Assembly (NCBI GenBank): GCA_013813755.1
Contig: JACCRD010000079.1
Coordinates: 1 to 21,932 of the forward strand
Direction: 5' to 3'
Source: Acidobacteriota bacterium
Lineage (GTDB): Bacteria > Acidobacteriota > Blastocatellia > Pyrinomonadales > Pyrinomonadaceae
Length of the DNA: 21,932 nt
Position numbers and translations under genes: made by a program. Shown here piece after piece: positions 7,232 through 14,116 of the stretch. Every line of letters begins with the position of its first letter. Within the stretch, counting starts at the first letter, position 1. The notes beneath the pieces are model-generated. The model was not told the origin of the DNA. It was given only the letters and a program-made list of their open reading frames with translations, and did no database searches.

Positions 7232-8734
7232 ATGGTTTTGAGAAAATATAAAGCACTAATTTTAAGTTTGTTTCTGATGTTCAGTTTTGTTGTTCCCGGC
7301 TTTGCGCAGGAAAAAACTCAGACCAGACCGGGCGACGGTTCGGTTTCGCAGCGTCTTGAAGTAATGCGGCAGAAAATCGAAACGATGCGCCGCTCAGTCG
7401 GTAGCGCGGCTTCGGTTTTGAAGGATGAAGATAAAGAAAAAAAATCGGACAAAGAAGATAAGAATTCGGCTGAGACTCCGTATAAGCGCTTGAAAAATTT
7501 GGAGAAAGAAGCTTCAAATTTACAATCGGAAGTTAATAGTCTGCGCGGTAAAGTTGACCGCTCCGAAAAATATGAGGTAGGCGATCTGGATGCGCTGGAG
7601 ACAAACGTCAATGAATTTCAGGCGCGAGTCGATACGGCTCTGCTCGAAACTGCCAGCGCGCGCGCCAACCCGGTTTCTGATGTCGGCTCACCGCGTGAAA
7701 AAAAGAAAAAGAAAAAGTTTCTGGGAATTTTCGGCGGCGGAACTGATGAATACGAAGAATTAATCGGAACTGTGACGCCGGGACGTGACCGCGTACTTTT
7801 TATTGAAGCGACGAAAAATGTTCGTAAAAACAATTACGATGTCGGTCGGCTTCTTTTTCAAAATATTATCACAACTTACCCGGATTCGCCTTATCTGCCG
7901 ATGGCAAAACTTGCCAGCGCCGACAGTTTCTATCTGGAAGGCTCGACCAGCGCCCTGATTCAGGCGGGGGCAGGATACCAGGAGTGGCTGACATTCTTCC
8001 CCACCCATCCGCTTGCCGACCGCGTTCTGCTGAAAATTGCCGAATCGCAGATGCGTCAAATCGGACTGCCCGACCGTGACGCGAGTTCCGCTAAAAAAGC
8101 CGAACAGCGACTCCGGGCTTTGCTTCAGCAGTATCCAAATTCAATATTAAAAAATGAAGCGAATCAACGGCTCGAACAAGTTCAGGACAATCTCGGGCTT
8201 CATAATCTATACGTCGCCAATTATTATTACAAGCTTTCGGTTGACCAAAAAAAGGGCGGACTCAAAGGCGCGCAATCGCGTTATCGTGAAGTTTTAGCAA
8301 AGTATCCGAATTTTAGTTTTATGGACGAAGTGCTTTTCAAACTCGCCGTCACATATCAAATCGAAGAAGAAACAGATCAGGCGGCAAAGTACTTTCAACA
8401 ACTGGTGCGCGATTATCCAAACAGCGATTATGTCGAAAAGGCAAAAGAACAGCTTGAATTAATCGGCGCAAGTGTGCCGCAGGCAAATCCTGAGCGAATG
8501 AAGACGCTTCCGCCGGACAAGAAATCGTTTTTCGCAAATTTCAAGAATGAGCTGTTTGGCATTTATCCGATGACCATCGATAATGACGGCGTTTTGATGA
8601 CCGATAATTTTGATAAAACAAAGTTTGAACTGATTGATCAGGTAATTGAAAATCAGGGTGATATCAATGCTTCACAAATTCCAAAATCCCTGACGACCAT
8701 TATTTCTCAGCGGCAGGTTGAGCCGCAAAAGTAA
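7232..8734 (+). CDS. BamD-like outer-membrane assembly TPR protein with coiled-coil N-region
   Basis: A 500-residue exported protein. ATG 7232 is chosen because TGGAG at 7221-7225 is well spaced and a signal peptide follows directly (hydrophobic core about residues 8-22, likely cut after GFA before QEK); the frame is open further up to a TTG at 7205. Residues ~38-145 are charged and probably coiled coil, with a Lys-rich patch (KKKKKKF) near 157-163. Residues ~185-430 resemble BamD/YfiO: paired helices with ...LLFQNIITTYPDSPY, EWLTFFPTHPLADR, LLQQYPNSILKNEANQRLEQV, and FQQLVRDYPNSDYVEKA. BamD supports BamA in inserting beta-barrel proteins. Unlike textbook BamD there is no lipobox cysteine and the protein is about twice as long, so the exact role is uncertain. 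Confidence 0.82.
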   Translation: MVLRKYKALILSLFLMFSFVVPGFAQEKTQTRPGDGSVSQRLEVMRQKIETMRRSVGSAASVLKDEDKEKKSDKEDKNSAETPYKRLKNLEKEASNLQSEVNSLRGKVDRSEKYEVGDLDALETNVNEFQARVDTALLETASARANPVSDVGSPREKKKKKKFLGIFGGGTDEYEELIGTVTPGRDRVLFIEATKNVRKNNYDVGRLLFQNIITTYPDSPYLPMAKLASADSFYLEGSTSALIQAGAGYQEWLTFFPTHPLADRVLLKIAESQMRQIGLPDRDASSAKKAEQRLRALLQQYPNSILKNEANQRLEQVQDNLGLHNLYVANYYYKLSVDQKKGGLKGAQSRYREVLAKYPNFSFMDEVLFKLAVTYQIEEETDQAAKYFQQLVRDYPNSDYVEKAKEQLELIGASVPQANPERMKTLPPDKKSFFANFKNELFGIYPMTIDNDGVLMTDNFDKTKFELIDQVIENQGDINASQIPKSLTTIISQRQVEPQK

Positions 8735-8803
8735 AAAACGAAATTTTTCGTCAGCTATGCTCTAAGTTTAAATACTATAGAAGAGATTTCAAAAAATATT
8801 TTA

Positions 8804-9802
8804 ATGAAAAGTAATAATTTTATTATCGTCGTTTTTTCACTCGCCTGTAGCGCATCAGCAGTGTTTGCCCAAAACAGTCCTTCCGCACAGAAGCCGATAC
8901 AGCCCAACGCGGGTCCGAAAGTTTCCGAAATAATTTTAAAAAATCTCGCGCAGGCGCGTCAAAAGTCAGAAATTCCGCGTGAGCAGCGTGAGCAGGCATA
9001 CGCAAAACTGCTTGAAGGGCAGCGATATATTTGGATGTCTCAACACACTCGTTCACAGGCAGCCAGGATGCAAAATGCCCGCCTCGCGTCACAGGCTCTG
9101 CAGAAGGCTATAGAATTAAACCCAACCTTGTCGGAAGCTTATACAGCATTGGCTGATTTAACGAGAAATACGCCCCCGTTTGACATTACAGCAGTTGACG
9201 AAGCAATTATACTGGCTGAAATAGCCGTTAAAGTTCAACCGAACAATTTTGGCGGGCATCAAATTCTGGCACAACTTTATACTTTGAAGAGTAATTTAAA
9301 TCGAGGAATTCTTGATCCGATATTTACGCAGAAAGCAATCAAAGAATGGCAGGAAATCGTCCGCCTTGATCAGCGTAACGCGGAAGCTCACGCTTTTTTG
9401 AGCGAATTCTACGCTCGTACCAGAAAAAATGACGAACAAATAAGCGCTTTAAAAAACTGGCTGGCATCGGCTCCGCCTTTGAGAAATGGATTTTACGGGC
9501 AAGTCTTTCAAACCGAAAACCTTTCGCCGGAATCGGCGTCGGTCAAGTTGGGCGCGGCTTTAATTCGAGCCGGTCAGACAGCGCAGGCGGTGGAAATTTT
9601 AAGCCAGGCAGTTGCCGATGAACCGTCCAATACGGAAGTTGTCGAATTGCTTCTCGAAGCGCTTGAAATGGCGGACGCCGGTACATCTGCAAAAGCAGTT
9701 CAGGCGTTGCAGCAGGCGCTTTATTCCAATCCGGAAAATCCGAAATTAATCGCGGCTCTGGCGCAAATCAAAGCGCGCACCGAAAAACCTGCGCCGAAAT
9801 AA
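8804..9802 (+). CDS. Secreted tetratricopeptide-repeat protein
   Basis: A 332-residue protein with a Sec signal peptide (hydrophobic core FIIVVFSLACSASAV, likely cut after VFA before QNS); the Cys at residue 15 is not in a good lipobox. After a Pro/Ala/Lys-rich spacer, TPR-like helix pairs are visible: ALQKAIELNPTLSEAYTALADL (~97-118), AEIAVKVQPNNFGGHQILAQLY, WQEIVRLDQRNAEAHAFLSEFY, EILSQAVADEPSNTEVVELLLEAL, and a last ALQQALYSNPENPKLIAALAQI near the C-terminus. It is likely a periplasmic scaffold protein with no catalytic motif. It follows the BamD-like gene by 69 bp and both are exported repeat proteins, so an envelope partnership is possible but unproven. A terminator lies just after it. 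Confidence 0.82.
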   Translation: MKSNNFIIVVFSLACSASAVFAQNSPSAQKPIQPNAGPKVSEIILKNLAQARQKSEIPREQREQAYAKLLEGQRYIWMSQHTRSQAARMQNARLASQALQKAIELNPTLSEAYTALADLTRNTPPFDITAVDEAIILAEIAVKVQPNNFGGHQILAQLYTLKSNLNRGILDPIFTQKAIKEWQEIVRLDQRNAEAHAFLSEFYARTRKNDEQISALKNWLASAPPLRNGFYGQVFQTENLSPESASVKLGAALIRAGQTAQAVEILSQAVADEPSNTEVVELLLEALEMADAGTSAKAVQALQQALYSNPENPKLIAALAQIKARTEKPAPK

Positions 9803-9833
9803 TAAAAGATAATAATGAAAAATTAAATATCTG

Positions 9834-9868
9834 AAATGAAGCAATTCAAATTTGCTTCATTTTTTTTT
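9834..9868 (+). terminator. Rho-independent terminator after the TPR gene
   Basis: A perfect 11-bp stem, AAATGAAGCAA at 9834-9844 with TTGCTTCATTT at 9852-9862, a 7-nt loop and a run of eight T at 9861-9868. It ends transcription from the rpe/BamD-like/TPR side before ispE. The nearly symmetric sequence preceded by A residues could also act on the minus strand. Confidence 0.85.
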
Positions 9869-9886
9869 GTTTCTTATGCTTGAACA

Positions 9887-10807
9887 ATGTCGTCCAAATT
9901 TTTTTCGATTCCGTCGTTCGCTAAAATAAATTTGTCTCTGCGTATCCTGGGCAAGCGCAACGATGGGTTTCACGAGCTTAGCACGATTTTTCAGACAATT
10001 TCTCTGCACGATAATCTGACATTTTCGGAAGATTCTGAATTGATTTTAACGTCTGATACGAAAAAAATCCCGCTTGACGAACGAAATTTGATAATTAAAG
10101 CCGCCAAATTATTAAAAGAAAAATACGGGATAAAAATGGGGGCTAAAATTAATCTGGAAAAAAACATTCCCGCGCCCGGCGGACTCGGCGGCGGTTCGTC
10201 AAATGCCGCCATCGCTTTGCTCGGACTCTCCAAACTCTGGGAAATAGAGATTGATTTTGTAAATCTGTTGGAGTTGGGGGAACTCCTCGGATCGGACGTT
10301 CCATTCTTTTTTTACGGCGGAACGGCAATCGGGACGGGACGCGGCACGAAGATTTTTCCGCGCCAAGAAATAAACGAACGAAATATGTTGATTGTCACGC
10401 CCGCTGTCGATGTGTCGACTGCTGACGCTTTTGGAGGTTTGAATGCGACACACTTGACAAACAATAGCTCAAAAACTATTCTTCAAATTTGCCGTTACGA
10501 GGCGGAATTGATGCTATTACAGCAGTCATCAATGAAAAATGATTTTGAAGAAATTGTTTTCAAACTCGAACCGGAAATTGAGCGCGTAAAAAAAAGTCTC
10601 ATTTCAAGCGGGGCAAAAACAGCATTGATGTCCGGCAGCGGAGCGAGTGTTCTTGCTATATTTGAAAATGAAGTACGGTTGCAAAGCGCATTGTATAATT
10701 TGAAAACCGAACGAGATTGGCGCGTTTTTCCTGTAAAAACAGTTTCGCATCCGATTTATATTGAGTCGCTGAAATACTTTGATAGTTTGCTTCAAAAAGA
10801 TTGCTAA
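9887..10807 (+). CDS. ispE: 4-diphosphocytidyl-2-C-methyl-D-erythritol kinase
   Basis: A 306-residue GHMP kinase that phosphorylates the 2-hydroxyl of CDP-methylerythritol in the MEP route to isoprenoids. The substrate-binding FAKINLSLRILGKRNDGFHEL is near residues 11-31, with the conserved Lys in FAKINL. The ATP-binding glycine loop is PAPGGLGGGSSNAA (~98-111). LGSDVPFFFYGGTAIGTGRG carries the catalytic Asp, and MSGSGASVLAIF is the late GHMP glycine motif. Length is normal for the family. The start at ATG 9887 follows the upstream terminator by less than 20 bp, so its promoter must lie within or before that terminator unless read-through supplies it. tRNA-Gln and prs follow, as in several other phyla. 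Confidence 0.96.
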   Translation: MSSKFFSIPSFAKINLSLRILGKRNDGFHELSTIFQTISLHDNLTFSEDSELILTSDTKKIPLDERNLIIKAAKLLKEKYGIKMGAKINLEKNIPAPGGLGGGSSNAAIALLGLSKLWEIEIDFVNLLELGELLGSDVPFFFYGGTAIGTGRGTKIFPRQEINERNMLIVTPAVDVSTADAFGGLNATHLTNNSSKTILQICRYEAELMLLQQSSMKNDFEEIVFKLEPEIERVKKSLISSGAKTALMSGSGASVLAIFENEVRLQSALYNLKTERDWRVFPVKTVSHPIYIESLKYFDSLLQKDC

Positions 10808-10813
10808 TTTCAA

Positions 10814-10888
10814 TGGGGCGTAGCCAAGTGGTAAGGCACCGGGTTTTGGATCCGGCATTCGTAGGTTCGATCCCTCCCGCCCCAGCCA
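10814..10888 (+). tRNA. tRNA-Gln (anticodon TTG), CCA encoded
   Basis: A full cloverleaf. The acceptor stem TGGGGCG pairs with CGCCCCA, then discriminator G at 10885 and encoded CCA at 10886-10888. The D arm is GCC...GGC. The anticodon stem CCGGG/TCCGG has a G-T closing pair, the loop is TTTTGGA and the anticodon is TTG, reading CAA/CAG glutamine. The T loop TTCGATC is standard. The body is 72 nt without CCA. The UGGGG 5' end with discriminator G is the identity pattern of bacterial tRNA-Gln. In the T stem (GTAGG/CCTCC) the second pair is a T-C mismatch; the other four pairs are sound. Confidence 0.96.
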
Positions 10889-10898
10889 TTCTAAATAC

Positions 10899-10932
10899 GA
10901 CGGGCAGCTTTTAAAAAAAGAAGCTGCTCGTC
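10899..10932 (+). terminator. Stem-loop after tRNA-Gln, probable terminator
   Basis: GACGGGCAGCTT at 10899-10910 pairs with AAGCTGCTCGTC at 10921-10932 (12 bp with one G-T pair) around an A-rich 10-nt loop. It is followed by a T-rich tract (ATTTATTTATATTTTG) rather than an unbroken T run. It sits between the tRNA 3' end and the prs start, so it may end the ispE/tRNA transcript or serve as a processing hairpin. Confidence 0.6.
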
Positions 10933-10956
10933 ATTTATTTATATTTTGCAGAGAAG

Positions 10957-11913
10957 ATGAGCGTAACAGGCAATATCAAAGTGTTTTCAGGCAATGCGCA
11001 CATCAAATTAGCCGAAGAAATTTGCCACCATTTAAGTTGTGATTTAGGAAAATCAAATATTGGCAGGTTTTCCGACGGCGAATTTAATTATCAGATCGGA
11101 GAAAATGCGCGCGGCGCCGATGTTTTTTTGATTCAGCCGACGTGTCCACCTTCTGACCAGAATTTAATGGAATTGCTGATTATGCTTGACGCTTTTCGGC
11201 GCGCGTCGGCGGAAAGGGTAACGGCGGTTATTCCGTATTTTGGTTACGCGCGTTCCGACAAAAAAGACCGTCCGCGAGTTCCGATTGCCGCAAAACTTAT
11301 TGCCAATTTGATTGTCGCGGCTGGCGCGGAACGTGTTTTAACATTTGATCTGCACGCTTCGCAAATTCAAGGATTTTTTGACGTGCCCGTTGACCATCTT
11401 TACGCGGCTCCAGTTATTGTTGATTATTTTCAGCAAAACCCAATTGAAGATTTAATTGTCGTCGCGCCGGACACGGGCGGCGCCGAACGCGCGAGGGCTT
11501 ATGCCAAGCGTCTGAATACGGGTTTGGCATTGTGCGACAAGCGGCGCGAAAAAGCGAATGTTGCTGAAGTGATGAATATTGTCGGTGATGTACAAAATAA
11601 AAATTGTTTGATAATTGACGATATGTGCGACACGGGCGGCACAATCTGTAAAGTTGCGGAAGCGCTTTATCAGAGCGGCGCGAAAAATATCTATGCCTGT
11701 TTCACACACGCGGTTTTGTCCGGGAAGGCAACTGAGAATTTGAGCAATTCACATTTGAAAAAAATTATTGTTACAAATACAATTCCGTTGTGTGAGAAGG
11801 GGCAAAAACTTAGGGAAGAAGGACGCATCGAAGTTTTAAGCATTGCCAAACTGCTTTCCTCGGGCATCAAATCAATTCACGATGAAACAAGTGTTTCGTC
11901 ACTTTTTATATAG
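10957..11913 (+). CDS. prs: Ribose-phosphate pyrophosphokinase (PRPP synthetase)
   Basis: A 318-residue class I PRPP synthetase that makes 5-phosphoribosyl 1-pyrophosphate from ribose 5-phosphate and ATP for nucleotide, His, Trp and NAD synthesis. Motifs: FSGNAHIKLAEEI near the start, FSDGEFNYQI, VIPYFGYARSDKKDRPR (ATP-binding flexible loop), TFDLHASQIQGFFDVPVDHL (metal-binding His), VVAPDTGGAERARAYAKRL, and LIIDDMCDTGGT (PRPP-binding loop; most relatives have DDMIDTAGT, so Cys and Gly here are minor variants). Length is typical. GAGAAG directly precedes ATG 10957. It is followed by rplY after 27 bp and probably co-transcribed with it. Confidence 0.97.
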   Translation: MSVTGNIKVFSGNAHIKLAEEICHHLSCDLGKSNIGRFSDGEFNYQIGENARGADVFLIQPTCPPSDQNLMELLIMLDAFRRASAERVTAVIPYFGYARSDKKDRPRVPIAAKLIANLIVAAGAERVLTFDLHASQIQGFFDVPVDHLYAAPVIVDYFQQNPIEDLIVVAPDTGGAERARAYAKRLNTGLALCDKRREKANVAEVMNIVGDVQNKNCLIIDDMCDTGGTICKVAEALYQSGAKNIYACFTHAVLSGKATENLSNSHLKKIIVTNTIPLCEKGQKLREEGRIEVLSIAKLLSSGIKSIHDETSVSSLFI

Positions 11914-11940
11914 TTTTATTCGAAGGTAAGGTCAAAAATT

Positions 11941-12594
11941 ATGGCAGAGAAAGTTATTGTAAAAGCTGAAGTAAGAACGAATCGCGGAAAAAACGACGCG
12001 CGTCGCCTGCGGGCGGCAGGGAGAGTTCCACTTATTGTCTATGGAGGCGGTGCGGAAACTATCGCGGCTTCGGTAGCGATTAAGGATTTAGCAGCTATTC
12101 TGCGCTCAGATTCCGGTCAAAACACAGTTTTCTCGCTTGACGTGGCGGACGGCGGCGCAAGCGATGTGATGTTTCACGACCGACAGATTGATCCGCTCAG
12201 GGGGCGGCTAGTTCACGTCGATCTGCGTCGATTGACAAAGGGCGAAAAAATCGAAGTCACCATCGCTATTCATTTGATCGGCGAAGCAATCGGTTTGAAG
12301 GAAGAAGGCGCGATACTAAATCAGCAATTACGCGAAATCAAAGTTTTATGCGAGCCGAGCAAAATCCCCGAATTTATTGAACTGGATGTGACAAATTTGG
12401 AAATGAATGAATCGCTCCACGTCTCTGACCTCCAGGTTGGCGAGGGGATTGAAATGCACGAGGAGCCTGAAACGGTCGTCGCGTCAGTTGTGTTAGTCAA
12501 AGAAGAAGACCTCGAACCGGCACCTGAAACTGATGCCGCCGAACCTGAACTGGTTGGCGACAAGGCTGATGAAGACGCTTCTGAAACCGAGTAA
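11941..12594 (+). CDS. rplY: 50S ribosomal protein L25 / general stress protein Ctc
   Basis: A 217-residue long-form L25 (Ctc/TL5 type) that binds 5S rRNA. Residues ~5-95 form the L25 domain (VRTNRGKNDARRLRAAGRVPLIVYGGG, HVDLRRLTKGEKIEVTI); ~100-185 form the TL5 beta-domain (AIGLKEEGAILNQQLREIKVLC, IPEFIELDVTNLEMNESLHVSDL). The last ~30 residues are a strongly acidic Glu/Asp/Ala/Pro tail. The start follows GAAGGTAAGG in the 27-bp gap after prs. The pairing with prs upstream and pth downstream is the standard arrangement and fits co-expression. Confidence 0.95.
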   Translation: MAEKVIVKAEVRTNRGKNDARRLRAAGRVPLIVYGGGAETIAASVAIKDLAAILRSDSGQNTVFSLDVADGGASDVMFHDRQIDPLRGRLVHVDLRRLTKGEKIEVTIAIHLIGEAIGLKEEGAILNQQLREIKVLCEPSKIPEFIELDVTNLEMNESLHVSDLQVGEGIEMHEEPETVVASVVLVKEEDLEPAPETDAAEPELVGDKADEDASETE

Positions 12595-12642
12595 ATCAGA
12601 GGTTTTTTAGAAGGCGGAGGAAACTTCTATTGTTTATAGAGT

Positions 12643-13221
12643 ATGAATTCGCTTTCTGAAAAACACTGGATGATTATCGGTTTAGGAAACCCGGGTTCGC
12701 CTTATGAGAAAACGCGCCACAATCTCGGCTTTATGCTGATTGATTTTCTGGCGCGGCAAACTGGCGCTTTGGTTAAAAGAGAAGAATGTCGGGCAATAGT
12801 CGGTCGCGCGAAATTTGAAAATCAGATAGTTGAACTTGTTAAACCGCAAACTTTTATGAATTTAAGCGGTGAAGCGGTCAGCTGTTTGTTAAAAAAGGAA
12901 ATCCGAAGCGCGGAAAAACTAATTGTTGTAACGGATGATTTAGCTTTACCGCTCGGGAAAATCAGGCTCCGTCCAAAGGGTTCGGCAGGCGGACATAACG
13001 GTTTAAAATCAATTAGTAATTTGTTGAAAACGCAGGATTATATTCGTCTGCGAATCGGTATCCAGCCGGAACATCCGATCAGCCAAACTAAACAATTTGT
13101 GCTGGAGAATTTTTCTAAAACAGAATTTGAAATTGTCAATAAAGTTTTAGAGCAGAGCGCCGAAGCGATTCGAGCCGTCTTGTCTGACGGAATTGAAAAA
13201 GCGATGGCAAAGTTTAACTGA
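12643..13221 (+). CDS. pth: Peptidyl-tRNA hydrolase
   Basis: A 192-residue enzyme that cleaves peptidyl-tRNA released from stalled ribosomes so the tRNA can be reused. Catalytic features are all present: IIGLGNPGSPYEKTRHNLGF with Asn17 and His26, KPQTFMNLSGEAV with Asn73, VTDDLALPLGKIRLRPKGSAGGHNG with Asp99 and the GGHNG loop. ATG 12643 adds a nine-residue lead (MNSLSEKHW) before the family's usual start at Met10 (12670); GGAGG at 12616-12620 is rather far from either. The stop is followed at once by a heptamer-phased array that fills over half of the gap to rpsF. Confidence 0.97.
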   Translation: MNSLSEKHWMIIGLGNPGSPYEKTRHNLGFMLIDFLARQTGALVKREECRAIVGRAKFENQIVELVKPQTFMNLSGEAVSCLLKKEIRSAEKLIVVTDDLALPLGKIRLRPKGSAGGHNGLKSISNLLKTQDYIRLRIGIQPEHPISQTKQFVLENFSKTEFEIVNKVLEQSAEAIRAVLSDGIEKAMAKFN

Positions 13222-13298
13222 AGATAGAAAGCGGAAAAACGAAAATTGACAAGCAGATTTAGATTTTTCCATTTGCCGCTATCCATTTTCTATTAATT
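13222..13298 (+). repeat. Second heptamer-phased inverted array, after pth
   Basis: Starting on the base after the pth stop, 77 bp divide into eleven 7-mers. The first four all end in GA (AGATAGA, AAGCGGA, AAAACGA, AAATTGA), while the later ones end mostly in CC or CT (TTTTTCC 13264, ATTTGCC 13271, GCTATCC 13278, ATTTTCT 13285). The two halves are imperfect reverse complements (ATAGAAA at 13224-13230 against TTTCTAT at 13287-13293; GCGG against CCGC), giving the same palindromic plan as the array at 3225-3324 with unrelated sequence. The match is looser than there. Confidence 0.5.
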
Positions 13299-13342
13299 AA
13301 CCCTTCTTGCTTCATTCAATAGAAATGAGGCTAGACGAGCCA

Positions 13343-13350
13343 AAAGGAGG
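13343..13350 (+). promoter_or_regulatory. Strong Shine-Dalgarno that fixes the TTG start of rpsF
   Basis: AAAGGAGG lies 8 nt before the TTG at 13359. It is the best ribosome site in the window and decides in favour of the non-ATG start. A small GGCT-AGACG-AGCC hairpin (13329-13341) sits directly upstream of it. Confidence 0.8.
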
Positions 13351-13358
13351 ACAGAGCA

Positions 13359-13772
13359 TTGGCAGAAAAAAGAACGTATGAAGTAATGTATGTCGCCGCT
13401 GCAGATACGCCGGACGAGGACATCGCAAAACTAAACGAAACTATTGAACAAATAGTTGATAAAGAGGGCGGCACAATCGTTAAAACTGAAGATATGGGAC
13501 GACGAAAACTCGCCTACCCGATCAATAAAAAAACTGAAGGTTACTATGTTTTATTTGAAATTGAAGGTTCCGGTCAGGAAATTGCCGAACTAGAACGTCG
13601 AATGCGGGTCAACGACGCGTTTTTGCGTTATTTAACCGTGCGCGTGGATGAAGAACGCAAGACCGCCGATAAATTTCAAGCCAAACGCGATAAGCGACAG
13701 GCTCGGAGAAATGAGCGGAATGGCAATGCAAATGAGTCGAACGCATCGGAGGATGCCCTCGATAATCAATAA
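13359..13772 (+). CDS. rpsF: 30S ribosomal protein S6
   Basis: A 137-residue S6 that pairs with S18 on the platform of the 30S subunit. The ferredoxin-like domain covers about residues 1-97: RTYEVMYVAAADT, IVKTEDMGRRKLAYPINKKTEGYYVLFEI, ELERRMRVNDAFLRYLTVRVDE. The remaining ~40 residues are an extension, first Lys/Arg-rich (KFQAKRDKRQARRNER) then Asn/Glu/Asp-rich. The start is TTG 13359, set by AAAGGAGG. It heads the rpsF-rpsR-rplI unit, with rpsR 15 bp downstream. In many bacteria an S6:S18 complex binds the leader of this operon; I could not identify that leader motif with confidence here. Confidence 0.96.
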   Translation: MAEKRTYEVMYVAAADTPDEDIAKLNETIEQIVDKEGGTIVKTEDMGRRKLAYPINKKTEGYYVLFEIEGSGQEIAELERRMRVNDAFLRYLTVRVDEERKTADKFQAKRDKRQARRNERNGNANESNASEDALDNQ

Positions 13773-13787
13773 AGGGAGCGATAGACA

Positions 13788-14093
13788 ATGGAAAACAAAA
13801 TTAAAACGGATACTGATGAAGTAAAAGATATTGATTTGGGCGATGATCAAAGAAATGATCGAGTGGCTGCCGCCGCCGCGCCGCCGCGTCGTTACCAACG
13901 CCGTCGGCAAGGTCAGTATGTTCCTGATTATGTTGATTGGAAGGACGTAGATTTTTTAAAGCGATTTATACCGGAAGGCGGCAAAATTATGCCCAGACGT
14001 ATTTCCGGCGTGACGGCGAAAGATCAGCGCCGGGTTGCGCGCGCAATTAAAAGAGCGCGTATAATGGCTTTGATACCTTACGTTTCAGACTAA
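13788..14093 (+). CDS. rpsR: 30S ribosomal protein S18
   Basis: A 101-residue S18. The conserved core runs from about residue 45: PDYVDWKDVDFLKRFIPEGGKIMPRRISGVTAKDQRRVARAIKRARIMALIPYV, the usual rRNA- and S6-binding sequence without zinc cysteines. The first ~44 residues are extra: an acidic start (DTDEVKDIDLGDD) followed by an Ala/Pro and Arg-rich stretch (VAAAAAPPRRYQRRRQ). GGGAG at 13774-13778 is the ribosome site for ATG 13788. It sits between rpsF and rplI (23 bp) as in most bacteria. Confidence 0.96.
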   Translation: MENKIKTDTDEVKDIDLGDDQRNDRVAAAAAPPRRYQRRRQGQYVPDYVDWKDVDFLKRFIPEGGKIMPRRISGVTAKDQRRVARAIKRARIMALIPYVSD

Positions 14094-14116
14094 ACCTTGG
14101 GAGGAATTATTTTATT

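Noticed and set aside
11600..11660. DDMCDTGGT in Prs as a sign of an inactive PRPP synthetase
   Set aside because: The acidic pair and the Thr-Gly-Gly-Thr loop are kept and all other motifs are normal; the changes are conservative variants.
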